Assembly (NCBI RefSeq): GCF_000422765.1
Contig: NZ_AUGR01000006.1
Span: 124,001-188,000, forward strand
DNA: 64,000 bases
Direction of reading: 5' to 3'
Origin: Neptunomonas japonica DSM 18939
GTDB lineage: Bacteria; Pseudomonadota; Gammaproteobacteria; Pseudomonadales; Balneatricaceae
Shown piece by piece: positions 8,867 through 18,306 of this stretch; position 1 is the stretch's first letter; each line of letters starts with the position of its first letter. The notes beneath the pieces were generated by a model that searched no databases, was not told where the DNA came from, and worked only from the letters and a program-made list of their open reading frames with translations. The position numbers and the translations under genes are program-made.

Positions 8867-9067
8867 ATGCCATACGTTAATATTAAAGTAACCGATGAAA
8901 ACGTCACTAAAGAACAGAAGCAGGCGCTCATCCAAGGTACCACTCAACTACTCGTTGATGTGCTTAACAAAAATCCAGCAACGACTTTTGTTGTGATAGA
9001 TGAAGTGGATACTGATAATTGGGGGATAGGCTTTGATCAGGTAACGATGCTAAGACAATTAGCGTAA
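8867..9067 (+). CDS. 4-oxalocrotonate tautomerase family protein
   Basis: 66 residues beginning M-P-Y-V-N-I-K-V, so Pro-1 would be the catalytic base after removal of Met. The helix TKEQKQALIQGTTQLLVDVL and strand TTFVVIDEVDTDNWGIG are typical of the family. The two arginines used by classical 4-oxalocrotonate tautomerase (positions 11 and 39) are absent, so the substrate is probably different from 2-hydroxymuconate. The end VTMLRQLA is shorter than in some relatives. Last gene of the cassette; a second, fused tautomerase in this window (58210) shares the xVVxDE...WG motif. Confidence 0.85.
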   Translation: MPYVNIKVTDENVTKEQKQALIQGTTQLLVDVLNKNPATTFVVIDEVDTDNWGIGFDQVTMLRQLA

Positions 9068-9262
9068 ACATAGAAGGCTGTTGATAGACAATCTTTGCAG
9101 GGGAGTTCAGGCAAGTTGCTTCCAATCTAGGCAGTAACATATAGGATTAAGCCGTGCGATGCAGATGGGCGGAGGTAGGGATGCCTCCTCGTTGAAGTTG
9201 CCGCATGATGCAGAAAAACTGCACTCCAGCCATAAACGTTAAATATATATGAAGATATAACT

Positions 9263-9721
9263 ATGAATAGTACTTTTTTTTACGCATCAATTATGTTCGT
9301 TGCAGGCCTGGGGATCCCGTTGATGGCAGCGTTAAATGGCGGCTTAGGCGCTAAGCTTCAAAGCCCTGCACTTGCGGCTACAATATTATTTTTAGTTGGG
9401 CTGGCCGTTTCAGTTACGTATCTTTTTACGGTGGAAGGGGCGTCTACGGGACTAACTAAAGCGAATATTCCATGGTACTTATACTTTGGCGGATTTTTTG
9501 TCATGTTTTACATTTTAAGTATTACGAGTGTCGCGCCTCATTTTGGTATTTCTAATGCAGTTTCATTTGTATTGCTTGGCCAGCTGGTGGCTATGAGTCT
9601 TATCGACCATTATGGGCTTGTTGGTGCTCTCCAATATTCTCTAAATTCCCAGCGACTGATTGGGTTGGCTCTAATGGCCGCAGGGGTATTTATGGTTGTT
9701 GGCCGCTCGACGAATATATAG
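9263..9721 (+). CDS. DMT-type membrane protein, DUF606/YdcZ family
   Basis: 152 residues with five hydrophobic helices. The first helix carries GLGIPLMAALNGGLGAKLQSPALAA-type sequence, the hallmark of DUF606 (YdcZ) proteins, which are half-size DMT permeases that work as dimers in the inner membrane. The substrate is unknown; some relatives export small metabolites. About 195 bases of non-coding sequence separate it from the tautomerase gene, so it probably has its own promoter. Confidence 0.8.
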   Translation: MNSTFFYASIMFVAGLGIPLMAALNGGLGAKLQSPALAATILFLVGLAVSVTYLFTVEGASTGLTKANIPWYLYFGGFFVMFYILSITSVAPHFGISNAVSFVLLGQLVAMSLIDHYGLVGALQYSLNSQRLIGLALMAAGVFMVVGRSTNI

Positions 9722-9839
9722 CTATCGTATTTAAGGGGCTGTTAGCAGCTCCGCTTTAAATTCTTGTTAGGTAACATGGTAATAATAACCGAATTTAATT
9801 CACGCTTATCAAGCGGGCGGTTGTAATTACTCACAGAAC

Positions 9840-10079
9840 CTAAGCACTATCAATTGCCATAGATGTCATAAGTCCATAGGCAGTAAATAAAATTATTATC
9901 CAAAAAATCAAACCTACAATGATGACTTTAAAGCCATCAGGGTCAATATCTTTATTGAACGGGCGATAAATTAAATAACCTAAACCTTTTATAAGTATCT
10001 CGACGATTACTTCAATAAAGATTCTAAATATGAATTTGAAAATTCCAGAAAATAATTCTCCAACAATTTCTCCTGACAT
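9840..10079 (-). CDS. Small membrane protein, conserved hypothetical
   Basis: 79 residues. An amphipathic, phenylalanine/isoleucine-rich N-terminal half (FSGIFKFIFRIFIEVIVEIL) is followed by a basic loop (YRPFNKD) and one clear transmembrane helix (IIVGLIFWIIILFTAYG). The resemblance is to small single-helix proteins seen in many proteobacteria, with no known role. It is convergent with the DUF606 gene and stands alone. Confidence 0.55.
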   Translation of the reverse strand: MSGEIVGELFSGIFKFIFRIFIEVIVEILIKGLGYLIYRPFNKDIDPDGFKVIIVGLIFWIIILFTAYGLMTSMAIDSA

Positions 10080-10355
10080 GACCGCTATTCCTTATTTGTT
10101 CGAATGTTACTTTAATCATTAAGCACCTCGAAAACATAAAAATACTCCGGTAACTAGCCAAAGAATGCTTGTAGTATAACGAGTAAAACAGGACCAAATA
10201 TCTGTTCAGAAAGCATAGTTAAGCCGCATATATCACGGCAACACGCACCGCTTTCTGGGAGATCTTCGCACCAATAAAGTGCAATAAATCAACGAAAGTG
10301 AACATGTACTGTTGTAGAGACTCGGCTCTATATTATGCATAACTTACAGTAACAC
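10080..10355. other. Intergenic
   Basis: Upstream region of the small membrane protein gene and the 3' side of the chemoreceptor gene. I see no gene or RNA in it. Confidence 0.4.
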
Positions 10356-10389
10356 AAAGGCGTAATAGCTTAGCTAAAACGCCTTTTCT
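10356..10389 (-). terminator. Hairpin terminator of the chemoreceptor gene
   Basis: AAAGGCGT at 10356-10363 pairs with ACGCCTTT at 10379-10386. Read on the minus strand, a T-rich stretch follows. It lies 15 bases beyond the chemoreceptor stop codon. Confidence 0.65.
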
Positions 10390-10403
10390 TAGTCGGATAT
10401 TTA

Positions 10404-12029
10404 TTAGGTAGTAAATTGTTTTACTTGGCTTTGTAATGAGCGCGACAGGCTAGCAAGTTGTTCGCTATTGTCGGCGGTTAATCGTGCGCCTCCATGTGTT
10501 TGGTCTGCAATGATAGAAATATTGTTTAGGTTGTGACTCATCTCATTGGCAACTGTGTTTTGTTGGTGAGCAGAAGAGGCAACAAGGTTATTCATCTCTA
10601 AAATTTCTTGTACGTGCTCTACTATGCTAACCAAATGTTGGCCGGCATTAGAGGCGCTTTTTATACACTTTTGTGCTTCCTCATGACTCTCAGACATCAT
10701 GTTGACAGCATTCTTGCAAGCTAGCTTTAATTGCGAATTTAGGGTGTTAATTTGGTCGGTAGACTCTTGGGTTCGCTTGGCAAGCGCTCGGACTTCATCG
10801 GCAACAACAGCAAAGCCTCTGCCTTGTTCGCCAGCGCGAGCCGCCTCAATTGCAGCATTTAAAGCGAGGAGGTTGGTTTGGTCTGAAATGTCTCTAATAA
10901 TGGACAAGAAGCTTTCGACATTATTCATATCTTCTTCTAGTTTTATAATATTACTAGCCTGATTTTCTAACTGTTCAGCGAGCCCATTAATTGAATTAAT
11001 GGTTTCAAGAACAATAGTTTTGCCATCTTGTGCGGCGGCTTCGGCATTTGTTGTAATGTTGGCGGTTTGTTGGCTATTTTCAGCAACATGCTGGGCGGTT
11101 TCTGACATTTTATTCATGGACGCAGCGAGTACTTGCGTTTCTTCGCTTTGCTGCATAACACCTGCGGATGTTTGCTCGGCCGTTGCCGCCATTTGTTCAG
11201 CAGAGTCCAGCATTTGATCGCTGGAGTGTCTCATTTTTTTAATAAGATCTTGTTGGATATCTAACGTAGAATTTATTATGCGGCCCAGATCTCCAAGCTC
11301 ATCTTGGCTAGAAGCATCGATACGTTTTGAGAGGTTGCCTTTGGCAACTTCTTTCATTGTATTACTCATGTTCAGAAGAGGGTGCGTTATTGAGCGTAAA
11401 ACAGAGATGGTAAGCCAGGCAATTAGGGGAGTGATCAGAGCTATAAAAACCAAAGATTCAAATAGTTTGTTCATAAACGTTTCGTTGATGTCATCAATAT
11501 AGACGCCAGTGCCAACGACCCAGCCCCAAGGCTTGAAGAGCGTGTATTTTGAAAGTTTTTCGGCAGGGATACTTTCGCCTGGTTTGGGCCACATATAATA
11601 CTCAAACCCAGCTCCATTAAGCTTGGCTCCTCGGACAATATCGATGAATAGGGGCTTTTTATCACTGTCTGTGAAACTAGAGAGATCTTTTCCATCTAAC
11701 TTGGAGTTAGTGGGGTGCATAAGCATGCGCGGTTGTAGGTCGTTAACCCACATATAATTACCATTGTCATAGCGCATCTCTTTTACCAAAGCTAAGGCAC
11801 TGCTTTGAGCCTCATCTTGGTTTAATAAGCCTTGTTGTTGTTGCTTTTGGTAGTGAGAAATAATATTAAATGCCATGTCTACGGCATTGCTTGATTGTAA
11901 TTTTCGTTCTGCAATGAGGCCTAGCTTTAGCTGCCATAAATCGTAGGCTTTAATTGATATGCATAAAGAAGAAAAAACCAAAATTATAAATATGAGCTTT
12001 GATTTAACAGTCATTTTGCGTACAAACAT
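10404..12029 (-). CDS. Methyl-accepting chemotaxis protein with Cache-type sensor
   Basis: 541 residues. TM1 at about residues 10-28 and TM2 at about 188-210 bracket a periplasmic single-Cache domain ([19 protein letters not shown], then [14 protein letters not shown], both typical of sCache_2). A HAMP domain follows (about 211-265, ending [13 protein letters not shown]). The C terminus is a full signalling coiled coil whose hairpin tip has the hallmark sequence [19 protein letters not shown]. No CheR/CheB pentapeptide is visible at the end (SQVKQFTT). It senses small ligands, often organic acids for this Cache class, and controls CheA. GGAG nine bases upstream supports the start. Confidence 0.93.
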   Translation of the reverse strand: MFVRKMTVKSKLIFIILVFSSLCISIKAYDLWQLKLGLIAERKLQSSNAVDMAFNIISHYQKQQQQGLLNQDEAQSSALALVKEMRYDNGNYMWVNDLQPRMLMHPTNSKLDGKDLSSFTDSDKKPLFIDIVRGAKLNGAGFEYYMWPKPGESIPAEKLSKYTLFKPWGWVVGTGVYIDDINETFMNKLFESLVFIALITPLIAWLTISVLRSITHPLLNMSNTMKEVAKGNLSKRIDASSQDELGDLGRIINSTLDIQQDLIKKMRHSSDQMLDSAEQMAATAEQTSAGVMQQSEETQVLAASMNKMSETAQHVAENSQQTANITTNAEAAAQDGKTIVLETINSINGLAEQLENQASNIIKLEEDMNNVESFLSIIRDISDQTNLLALNAAIEAARAGEQGRGFAVVADEVRALAKRTQESTDQINTLNSQLKLACKNAVNMMSESHEEAQKCIKSASNAGQHLVSIVEHVQEILEMNNLVASSAHQQNTVANEMSHNLNNISIIADQTHGGARLTADNSEQLASLSRSLQSQVKQFTT

Positions 12030-12400
12030 TTAAGTCGACTCCACGCTGAAAGTTGTTGCTATATGAGTAATAACGTAACCAAGAATTTTATTGTAATTTT
12101 TAATTTACAGTGTGTTTTGAAGAAGTGTAGCAAAGCTTTATTTAATATGTTTTCAAATGCTGCTTTTAATTGTATCCAATTGTATCAAATGGGTTTTTGT
12201 CTTAAATATAAGACGAAAAGATTTTCTAACTAAGGTTCCATGATTAATTTGTAAATAAAAAGATACAGATAGATAGGCTGTTTATAAGAACTTCATATGC
12301 TGCTCTGTCTACGTGTTGCAGAAAAATCAGCAAGATTTGCTAAATGCCCAAGTGCTAAAGTTACTTTTATCACATTAATATCGTTGAAAGAGATGCAACT
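12030..12400. other. Divergent promoter region of chemoreceptor and AraC regulator
   Basis: 371 AT-rich bases between divergent genes. I see no coding sequence. Promoters for both genes should be here, but I could not pick convincing -35/-10 pairs. Confidence 0.4.
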
Positions 12401-13270
12401 ATGACAAATGAAGAACGGTTTTATCATCAACGTTTTGAACGTGTAATTGACTATATCTATGAAAATTTGGATAAACCGCTAGATCTTTATGTATTGGCTG
12501 ACATTGCTTGTTTATCGCCTTATCACTGGCATCGAGTCTATAAAGCGATGTATGGAGAAACGCTAGCTGGGACAGTAAAAAGGTTACGGTTACACAAAGC
12601 GGCAGGGTGGTTGGTCAATACTCAAAACAGCGTACAAGATATTGCTAAATCTTCTGGTTATAGCAGTGTTCAGTCTTTCAATCGAGCATTCAGTGATAGT
12701 CTCGGTTTGCCTCCTGCTCGTTATCGCATAGAGGGAAACCATCAAGTATTTAAACTTTCTAAAGATAGAGAATCTGTCTCTATTAAAGGTGCTGAAATGT
12801 TACAAGTCGAAATAAAAGAGGTTGAGGAATTACATTTGGTCGGTATTGAGCACACAGGTTCTTATATGGATATTGGTGGCTCGTTTGAAAAGTTATTTGC
12901 TTGGTTAGGTAGGAAGCAACTTATCTCTGAGCAAACGCGATCGTTCGGGGTTTACTTTGATGACCCAGATGCTACGCCAGAACAGGAGCTGCGCTCAGCG
13001 GCATGTGCTACTTTGCAGGGCTATAAAGCGAAAAGTTTAGACCCTGTCACTGTTCATACGATAAGCCGTTGTGAGTGTGCGGTACTTAGATATGTTGGCC
13101 CTTATGCAAATATGCATGCTGCTTACCAATGGCTATTTGGCGAATGGCTACCTAATTCAGGCAGGGAGTCTGAAAATGTCCCTGTATTTGAAGAGTATGT
13201 AAATGATCCTAGGACAGTATCGCCAAGCGAGCTGATTACTGATATTTACTTGCCTCTTAAGCGGGTGTGA
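12401..13270 (+). CDS. AraC-family regulator with GyrI-like effector domain
   Basis: 289 residues. Residues about 8-108 are a two-helix-turn-helix AraC domain (VIDYIYENLDKPLDLYVLA...SPYHWHRVYKAMYGET, then VQDIAKSSGYSSVQSFNRAF). Residues about 135-289 form a GyrI/SbmC-like ligand domain, with the GIEHTGSYMDIGGSFEKLF and AVLRYVGPYANMH motifs. This Rob/SoxS-plus-GyrI arrangement binds hydrophobic or cationic compounds and often controls efflux or stress genes. No obvious target is adjacent. A strong terminator follows. Confidence 0.88.
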   Translation: MTNEERFYHQRFERVIDYIYENLDKPLDLYVLADIACLSPYHWHRVYKAMYGETLAGTVKRLRLHKAAGWLVNTQNSVQDIAKSSGYSSVQSFNRAFSDSLGLPPARYRIEGNHQVFKLSKDRESVSIKGAEMLQVEIKEVEELHLVGIEHTGSYMDIGGSFEKLFAWLGRKQLISEQTRSFGVYFDDPDATPEQELRSAACATLQGYKAKSLDPVTVHTISRCECAVLRYVGPYANMHAAYQWLFGEWLPNSGRESENVPVFEEYVNDPRTVSPSELITDIYLPLKRV

Positions 13271-13285
13271 TTATCAGCAGCTGAT

Positions 13286-13312
13286 AAAAAAGGACGCTGA
13301 GGCGTCCTTTTC
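13286..13312 (+). terminator. Rho-independent terminator of the AraC gene
   Basis: AAAAAGGACGC, a three-base loop TGA, GGCGTCC, then TTTTCT: a compact GC hairpin with T-run, 16 bases after the stop codon. The A-run on its other side would also let it work for minus-strand transcripts. Confidence 0.85.
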
Positions 13313-13364
13313 TAATGCTTTAGCTCTGAGCACTATATTTGTAATTTATCTTCTGAAAATATCG

Positions 13365-13928
13365 TTAGTCAGCTATTACATTGAGGCAAGAAGCACTAAT
13401 GTTTTCATTAAAATATGCCATGCCTAGTGTGCTTAGGTATTCCATACGATCGGCCTTCATCAGATCTATTTCCGGTGCGCCGAAACCATTCTCCTGATAA
13501 ATACCGGCTAGGTAAGCCATGAAATTCTCACCCTCTTTGACGAGCAATAAGCTAGCCGCGCCTACATCAGGCTTTACTTGGGCGTTTTGTGCCTCTGGGA
13601 GTGTTACTGCAAAAACGACGGGTTGCTCATCGCCTTCAACCCGAACACTGCGGTCTCTTACGGTTTGCTCAGCCCAGTAAAAAGCAAGCTCTTTACTTTG
13701 CGTCAAAAAAATTGGTTCAATTGATTCTGTGTAGTTATTTCCGATAGTTGCCATGGTTTTTTTGGCGGCATCTTTCAATGCTCTATCACCAGAGCGTATC
13801 AAACCCTGCTCTTGGATTGAATCGACCAGTGCCGATGAAGTGCCGTGATACCAGGTATCGCTCGTAGTAAACCCTTGCTCGGTTAACAAGTTTTTAGCAT
13901 CTTTAAGAAAAGTAGGTATGTCAGCCAT
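13365..13928 (-). CDS. Putative ADP-ribosyltransferase-fold protein
   Basis: 187 residues from the ATG at 13928 (an upstream GTG is possible; neither has a strong ribosome binding site). The segment TWYHGTSSALVDSIQEQGL at residues 25-43 has the YHGT motif plus following helix that opens the catalytic site of diphtheria-toxin/PARP/KptA-type ARTs. IFLTQSKELAFYWAEQ at 73-88 matches the second conserved strand-helix with its Tyr (Y84), and VVFAVTLP is the next strand. A third-position Glu could be E153 or E163. I infer the fold from these motifs; activity is unproven. It has no partner gene and no signal peptide. It may modify a protein or nucleic acid, or be an inactive member. Confidence 0.5.
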   Translation of the reverse strand: MADIPTFLKDAKNLLTEQGFTTSDTWYHGTSSALVDSIQEQGLIRSGDRALKDAAKKTMATIGNNYTESIEPIFLTQSKELAFYWAEQTVRDRSVRVEGDEQPVVFAVTLPEAQNAQVKPDVGAASLLLVKEGENFMAYLAGIYQENGFGAPEIDLMKADRMEYLSTLGMAYFNENISASCLNVIAD

Positions 13929-14047
13929 ATTCAAAATCACTTAATCAGTTCGTGGTAGGGAGCAGGTTAGGATTCTAACGTAAAAAATCATTTGGTTCTT
14001 GCGTAGGGTGAGTTAGAAGTCATCTTATTAGAAACAATCCTACCCAT

Positions 14048-14078
14048 AAAAAAAGCGACACCTTAATAAGGGGTCGCC
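14048..14078 (-). terminator. Rho-independent terminator of aceA
   Basis: Read on the minus strand: GCGACCCCTT, a short ATT loop, AAGGTGTCGC and a run of seven T. It lies about 80 bases beyond the aceA stop codon. Confidence 0.85.
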
Positions 14079-14154
14079 TTCATGTCCAGTGATGGACTGC
14101 ACTCTGATAATGCAAGAGCAATTACCAGAGTACGTTGTTCTAAACTATTTCAGC

Positions 14155-15753
14155 TTAGCTGAACTGGTTAGAAGTGTTTTTCGCGCCGCCAGCTTTTAGA
14201 GCGTTTTCACCAGCAAAGTATTCTTTGTGGTCGTCGCCCATGTCTGAACCAGACATGTTTTGATGCTTAACACATGCGATACCTTGACGGATCTCTTTAC
14301 GCTGTACGCCAGCAACATAACCCAGCATACCTGCTTCACCGAAGTACTCTTTAGCCAAGTTGTCAGTAGACAATGCAGCAGTGTGGTAAGTCGGTAGAGT
14401 GATCAAGTGGTGGAAGATGTTTGCTTCACGAGCAGTATCGGCCTGGAACGTACGGATCTTATCATCAGCGCGTGCAGACAGTTCAGTTTCGTCGTATTCA
14501 GCGCTCATCAGAGCAGCACGGTCGTAAGCAGAAACGTCTTCACCTGCTGCAACCATTGCATCGAAAGCCTGTTGACGGAAGTTAAGAGTCCAGTTGAAAG
14601 AAGGTGAGTTGTTGTAAACCAACTTCGCATCAGGGATTTCTTTACGTACTTCGTTCATCATGTCTGCGATGTCTTGAACGTTTGGTGTTGCAGTTTCGAT
14701 CCAAAGTAGATCTGCACCTGCTTTGATAGCTTCGATGCTGTCAAATACGCAACGCTCTTCACCAGTACCCTGGCGGAACTGGTACAAACCAGAAGGCAAA
14801 CGCTTAGGACGAACTAGCTTGCCATCACGGTTGAAGCATACATCGCCTTCAGCCATGTCAGCTACGTCGATCTCTTCAACATCTAGGAAAGAGTTGTAAC
14901 GATCGCCTTGATCGCCAGGCTCTTTAACAACAGCGATTTCTTTAGTTAAACCAGCACCTTCAGAGTCAGTACGTGAAACGATAATACCGTTGTCGATACC
15001 TAGCTCAAGGAAAGCGTAACGCAATGCACGAATCTTAGAATGGAAGTCAGCATGAGGAACAGTTACTTTACCGTCCTGGTGACCACATTGCTTTTCATCA
15101 GCAACTTGGTTTTCGATCTGTAGTGCACAAGCACCTGCTTCGATCATCTGCTTAGCCATGATGTAAGTGGCTTCAGCGTTACCGAAACCAGCATCGATAT
15201 CAGCAATAATTGGCACTACGTGAGTTACGTGGTTGTCAATTTGGTCTTGGATAGTCGATTGTGCAGCAGTATCGCCAGCTTCACGAGCTGCATCTAGTCC
15301 ACGGAATAAACCGCCTAGTTCACGAGCATCAGCTTGACGTAGGAATGTGTACAGTTCTTCAACCAAGCTAGCAACGGTTGTTTTTTCATGCATAGACTGG
15401 TCAGGTAGAGGACCGAAGTCAGAACGAAGAGCAGCAACCATCCAGCCAGACAGGTACAAGTAACGACGATCAGTTTGGCCGTTGAAGTGTTTCTTAATAG
15501 AAATCATCTTCTGTTGACCAATGAAACCGTGCCAGCAACCTAGAGACTGAGTGTACTTAGTCTTGTCAGCATCGAACGCCGCCATGTCAGAGCGCATTAA
15601 GTCAGCAGTGTATTTAGCTATATCTAAACCAGTTTTGAATTTGTTCTGAGCACGCATACGAGCAACAGATTCAGGGTTGATCGTGTTCCAAGAAGAGCCG
15701 TTCGCTTCACGAAGCGTAGCAACTGCATCGATATCTTTTGTGTAATTTGACAT
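14155..15753 (-). CDS. aceA: Isocitrate lyase
   Basis: 532 residues from the ATG at 15753, preceded by an AGGA site; the frame is open to a TTG/GTG further up but the protein then carries an unlikely tail. It splits isocitrate into glyoxylate and succinate at the entry to the glyoxylate shunt. The active-site loop reads KQCGH (usual KKCGH) with the catalytic Cys. Other conserved blocks are PIIADIDAGFGNAEATY (metal-binding aspartates), ALQIENQVADEKQCGH and LVYNNSPSFNW. The length is that of the 530-residue Pseudomonas/Acinetobacter class rather than the 434-residue E. coli class. No malate synthase or AceK gene is adjacent. A divergent LysR gene and palindrome suggest its regulation. Confidence 0.95.
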   Translation of the reverse strand: MSNYTKDIDAVATLREANGSSWNTINPESVARMRAQNKFKTGLDIAKYTADLMRSDMAAFDADKTKYTQSLGCWHGFIGQQKMISIKKHFNGQTDRRYLYLSGWMVAALRSDFGPLPDQSMHEKTTVASLVEELYTFLRQADARELGGLFRGLDAAREAGDTAAQSTIQDQIDNHVTHVVPIIADIDAGFGNAEATYIMAKQMIEAGACALQIENQVADEKQCGHQDGKVTVPHADFHSKIRALRYAFLELGIDNGIIVSRTDSEGAGLTKEIAVVKEPGDQGDRYNSFLDVEEIDVADMAEGDVCFNRDGKLVRPKRLPSGLYQFRQGTGEERCVFDSIEAIKAGADLLWIETATPNVQDIADMMNEVRKEIPDAKLVYNNSPSFNWTLNFRQQAFDAMVAAGEDVSAYDRAALMSAEYDETELSARADDKIRTFQADTAREANIFHHLITLPTYHTAALSTDNLAKEYFGEAGMLGYVAGVQRKEIRQGIACVKHQNMSGSDMGDDHKEYFAGENALKAGGAKNTSNQFS

Positions 15754-15860
15754 GGTTAGTCCTGCTTGGTTTAAGGTAGTCACAAACTGCCTTGGTTAAC
15801 TTTGAAATAATTATATAGAAGGATTTAATATAATTGAAATAAATGTCAGTTATTTCTATC

Positions 15861-15875
15861 ATTCATAATATGAAT
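15861..15875. promoter_or_regulatory. Candidate LysR operator between aceA and LysR gene
   Basis: ATTCATAATATGAAT is a perfect 15-base palindrome with the T-N11-A form, 43 bases upstream of the LysR start and about 110 bases upstream of aceA. Autoregulation plus control of aceA is the natural reading. Confidence 0.5.
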
Positions 15876-15918
15876 ATTGATCTTGGTTAATTTAAGTACA
15901 TAAATGTAGGTAATAAAG

Positions 15919-16863
15919 ATGAATATTGACCACATTGACCTCAACTTGCTGGTTTATTTGGATGTGTTGTTACGTGAACGTAACGTGACGCGTTCTGCTA
16001 GCTTGCTGGGTATTACGCAACCGGCGATGAGTAACAGTTTGCGGCGTTTGCGAGAAGCCTTTGGCGATCCGTTATTGGTGAGAACCAGTGATGGAATGAT
16101 GCCTACTGAAAGGGCGTTGGCTATGCAGCCTGAAATACGCGGGATACTTGCCAGTATAGAGAAGGTGGTTGAGCCGAGCATTGAATTTGATGCAGCGTCT
16201 AGTGACCGCGTGTTTCGCATTATGACTAGTGATTATGGTGAGTCGACATTAATACCTCGTGTTTTGGAGGGGTTGGCTGTTCAAGCTCCGGGTGTTATTT
16301 TGGATATTCTGACACCTAGTGATATGAGCTTTTTAGAAGTAGAGCAGGGGCAAGTGGACTTAGTTATTAACCGCTTTGATAGTATGCCGCAAACTTTTCA
16401 TCAGGTGACGTTATGGCACGATACTTTTTCTTGTCTTTTTAGTATCGACAATCCAGTGGCTCAAGATTTTACGTTACAAAGTTATCTTGAATCGAACCAT
16501 GTTTGGGTGAGTAAAACGGGTATGGGAGCTGGGATGGGAATTACTCCCAAAGATACCACGCGATTAGGATGGGTGGATGAGGCGTTATTACGTATCGGTC
16601 ATAAGCGTCATATATCTGTTTTTACGCGCCATTACCAATCAGCCACTTTATTGGCAGAACAAAAAGAGCTGATTGTAACCATACCGACACGTGCCGCAAT
16701 GGCACAAAAAGATAACCCAAGGCTGGTGCTACAAGCTCCGCCTTTTGATGTTCCATCTTTTGAGTTGAAAATGGCATGGAGTCCATTATTACAGCACAAT
16801 CAGGCACATCAATGGTTGCGGCGATTGATTATTGAAGCGGCGAGGGTCGTAACGCTTCAATAA
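15919..16863 (+). CDS. LysR-family transcriptional regulator (divergent from aceA)
   Basis: 314 residues. The N terminus IDLNLLVYLDVLLRERNVTRSA with ITQPAMSNSLRRLREAFGDPLLVRT is the NodD/LinR-type LysR helix-turn-helix, in which the phrase DPLLVRT is characteristic. The ligand domain follows from about residue 90 and ends with a helix (HQWLRRLIIEAARV). Divergent placement and the shared palindrome point to aceA as the target, possibly in response to acetate or a fatty-acid metabolite; this is inference. Confidence 0.88.
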   Translation: MNIDHIDLNLLVYLDVLLRERNVTRSASLLGITQPAMSNSLRRLREAFGDPLLVRTSDGMMPTERALAMQPEIRGILASIEKVVEPSIEFDAASSDRVFRIMTSDYGESTLIPRVLEGLAVQAPGVILDILTPSDMSFLEVEQGQVDLVINRFDSMPQTFHQVTLWHDTFSCLFSIDNPVAQDFTLQSYLESNHVWVSKTGMGAGMGITPKDTTRLGWVDEALLRIGHKRHISVFTRHYQSATLLAEQKELIVTIPTRAAMAQKDNPRLVLQAPPFDVPSFELKMAWSPLLQHNQAHQWLRRLIIEAARVVTLQ

Positions 16864-16890
16864 TCAAGTAGTTAGCCGTAACCGATAAGG

Positions 16891-18054
16891 TTACTCCTCT
16901 GTGTAGACGGCTTCCATATTATATAACTCAGTGAGTACTTCCTGCGCTTCAGCATTGTTAGCATGTTCAGCGCTGATGGCGGGGAGGTCACAAAGATCGC
17001 GAGCAAAGCTAGCAGATTCTTGGCTGATTTCGCAGGCCTCACCATTGACGAACAGAACGGCTGATCCGTCGGTTCTTTCTCGGTATGCAAAGCGGCTTCC
17101 TTCAGCACGATACATCAATCCGCCATCTTGTAAATACTCGGTAAGCTCTTCTACTGAGTAGTGCTCGTTCTCTTCAGGTGTATCTGCTTGGTCAGCGTAC
17201 TTTTGTTCAGTCATGTATTGGCCGAACCAGTTTTCCAATAGCTCAGGCTCATTCAGATAGTTGGTCATGATAGACCTGACTTTTTCCATATCTGATTGGC
17301 GAATCAGTCCAGGACTTTTTTGTAGCGTTAGTTCAGGATCGCTATAGCGCGTTTCGCTTTTAAGCTGATCGCCTACAAAATCGGTGAATTGTCTCAAGAC
17401 ATCAGCATGTGATGGTGCACGAAAACCAACTGAGTAGGTCATGCAGTCATCAGATTCAGCTGTGCCGTTATGCCCGATACGTGGTGGGATATAGAGCATA
17501 TCACCAGGGTTTAGGAGGTAAGTTTGTTCGGCGTCCCATTCCGGTAAAATCATTACCGGTGTGTCATCACGACGTGGCGAATCTTCGCCATAGATACCGC
17601 CTACTTCCCAACGTCGTTGGCCTGTGGCTTGAATAAGAAAGACGTCATAGTTGTCATAATGAGGGCCTACGCCGCCACCTTTGGTGGCATAGCTAACCAT
17701 TAGATCATCAATGCGCCAGCTAGGAATAAAACGAAACTGTTTTAGTAATGCGTTGGCCTCAGGTGCCCAGTGATCGACTGCCTGAACCAGTAAGGTCCAA
17801 TGGCTATCTTTAAGGCTAGCAAAACGCTCACCTGAGAATGGCCCATTTTCTAATTCCCATTGTTCCCCTGTGGCATTTTGAATAACCAGTCGTGACTCTA
17901 CTTCTTCTTCGCAAGCCAGTCCTGCAAGCTCATCAGCGCTAACGGGCGGCTCAAATTCAGGAAAAGCATTACGAATCAGTAGAGGCTTTTTTTGCCAGTA
18001 GTCGCGCAGAAATGTTTCTACGGACATGTCTCCGAGGGGAAAGTTAGGAATCAT
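16891..18054 (-). CDS. roxA: Ribosomal oxygenase (50S L16 arginine 3-hydroxylase, cupin/JmjC type)
   Basis: 387 residues (E. coli RoxA/YcfD has 373). The JmjC-like cupin domain carries the Fe(II) triad H132-x-D134 in VGPHYDNYDVF and H195 in PPRIGHNGTAES. The N terminus QKKPLLIRNAFPEFEP is typical of RoxA, and a dimerisation/winged-helix part follows from about residue 230. RoxA uses 2-oxoglutarate and oxygen to hydroxylate an arginine of ribosomal protein L16. Its ATG overlaps the stop of the small gene at 18051, so it is co-translated as the last gene of trmJ-orf-roxA. Confidence 0.9.
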   Translation of the reverse strand: MIPNFPLGDMSVETFLRDYWQKKPLLIRNAFPEFEPPVSADELAGLACEEEVESRLVIQNATGEQWELENGPFSGERFASLKDSHWTLLVQAVDHWAPEANALLKQFRFIPSWRIDDLMVSYATKGGGVGPHYDNYDVFLIQATGQRRWEVGGIYGEDSPRRDDTPVMILPEWDAEQTYLLNPGDMLYIPPRIGHNGTAESDDCMTYSVGFRAPSHADVLRQFTDFVGDQLKSETRYSDPELTLQKSPGLIRQSDMEKVRSIMTNYLNEPELLENWFGQYMTEQKYADQADTPEENEHYSVEELTEYLQDGGLMYRAEGSRFAYRERTDGSAVLFVNGEACEISQESASFARDLCDLPAISAEHANNAEAQEVLTELYNMEAVYTEE

Positions 18055-18302
18055 CTTTTTAGTAACTCAACTAGCTCGATTGCGGCGCCTTCAAGCTCAT
18101 CCATAATTTTGCGTTTATCTTTGGCTGCAACAGCTGCAATGCGGTTGTTACCGATCACTTTTGCGCACTTTTGGATTTTTAATGCACAAGCTTGTATGCC
18201 GCCCAAGTTAGTTTCATAAGCGCTCATTTCTGCAGCGACGGCTTCGATGCCAGCTTGTAAGCGGCGTGCATCTTCTTGAAGGTTAGTTAGGTCTGTGTGC
18301 AT
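18051..18302 (-). CDS. Small helical hypothetical protein in the trmJ-roxA operon
   Basis: 83 residues from the ATG at 18302 (AAGGA upstream, a better start than the TTG-type codons higher up). Heptad-like helices throughout (LTNLQEDARRLQAGIEAVAAEM, then MDELEGAAIELVELLKR) predict a helical hairpin or coiled coil, with an AVAAKDKRKI basic turn. It overlaps roxA by four bases and begins four bases after the trmJ stop codon, so the three are one transcription and translation unit. Function unknown; small helical proteins in such positions may be ribosome- or enzyme-associated. Confidence 0.75.
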   Translation of the reverse strand: MHTDLTNLQEDARRLQAGIEAVAAEMSAYETNLGGIQACALKIQKCAKVIGNNRIAAVAAKDKRKIMDELEGAAIELVELLKR

Positions 18303-18306
18303 TACG

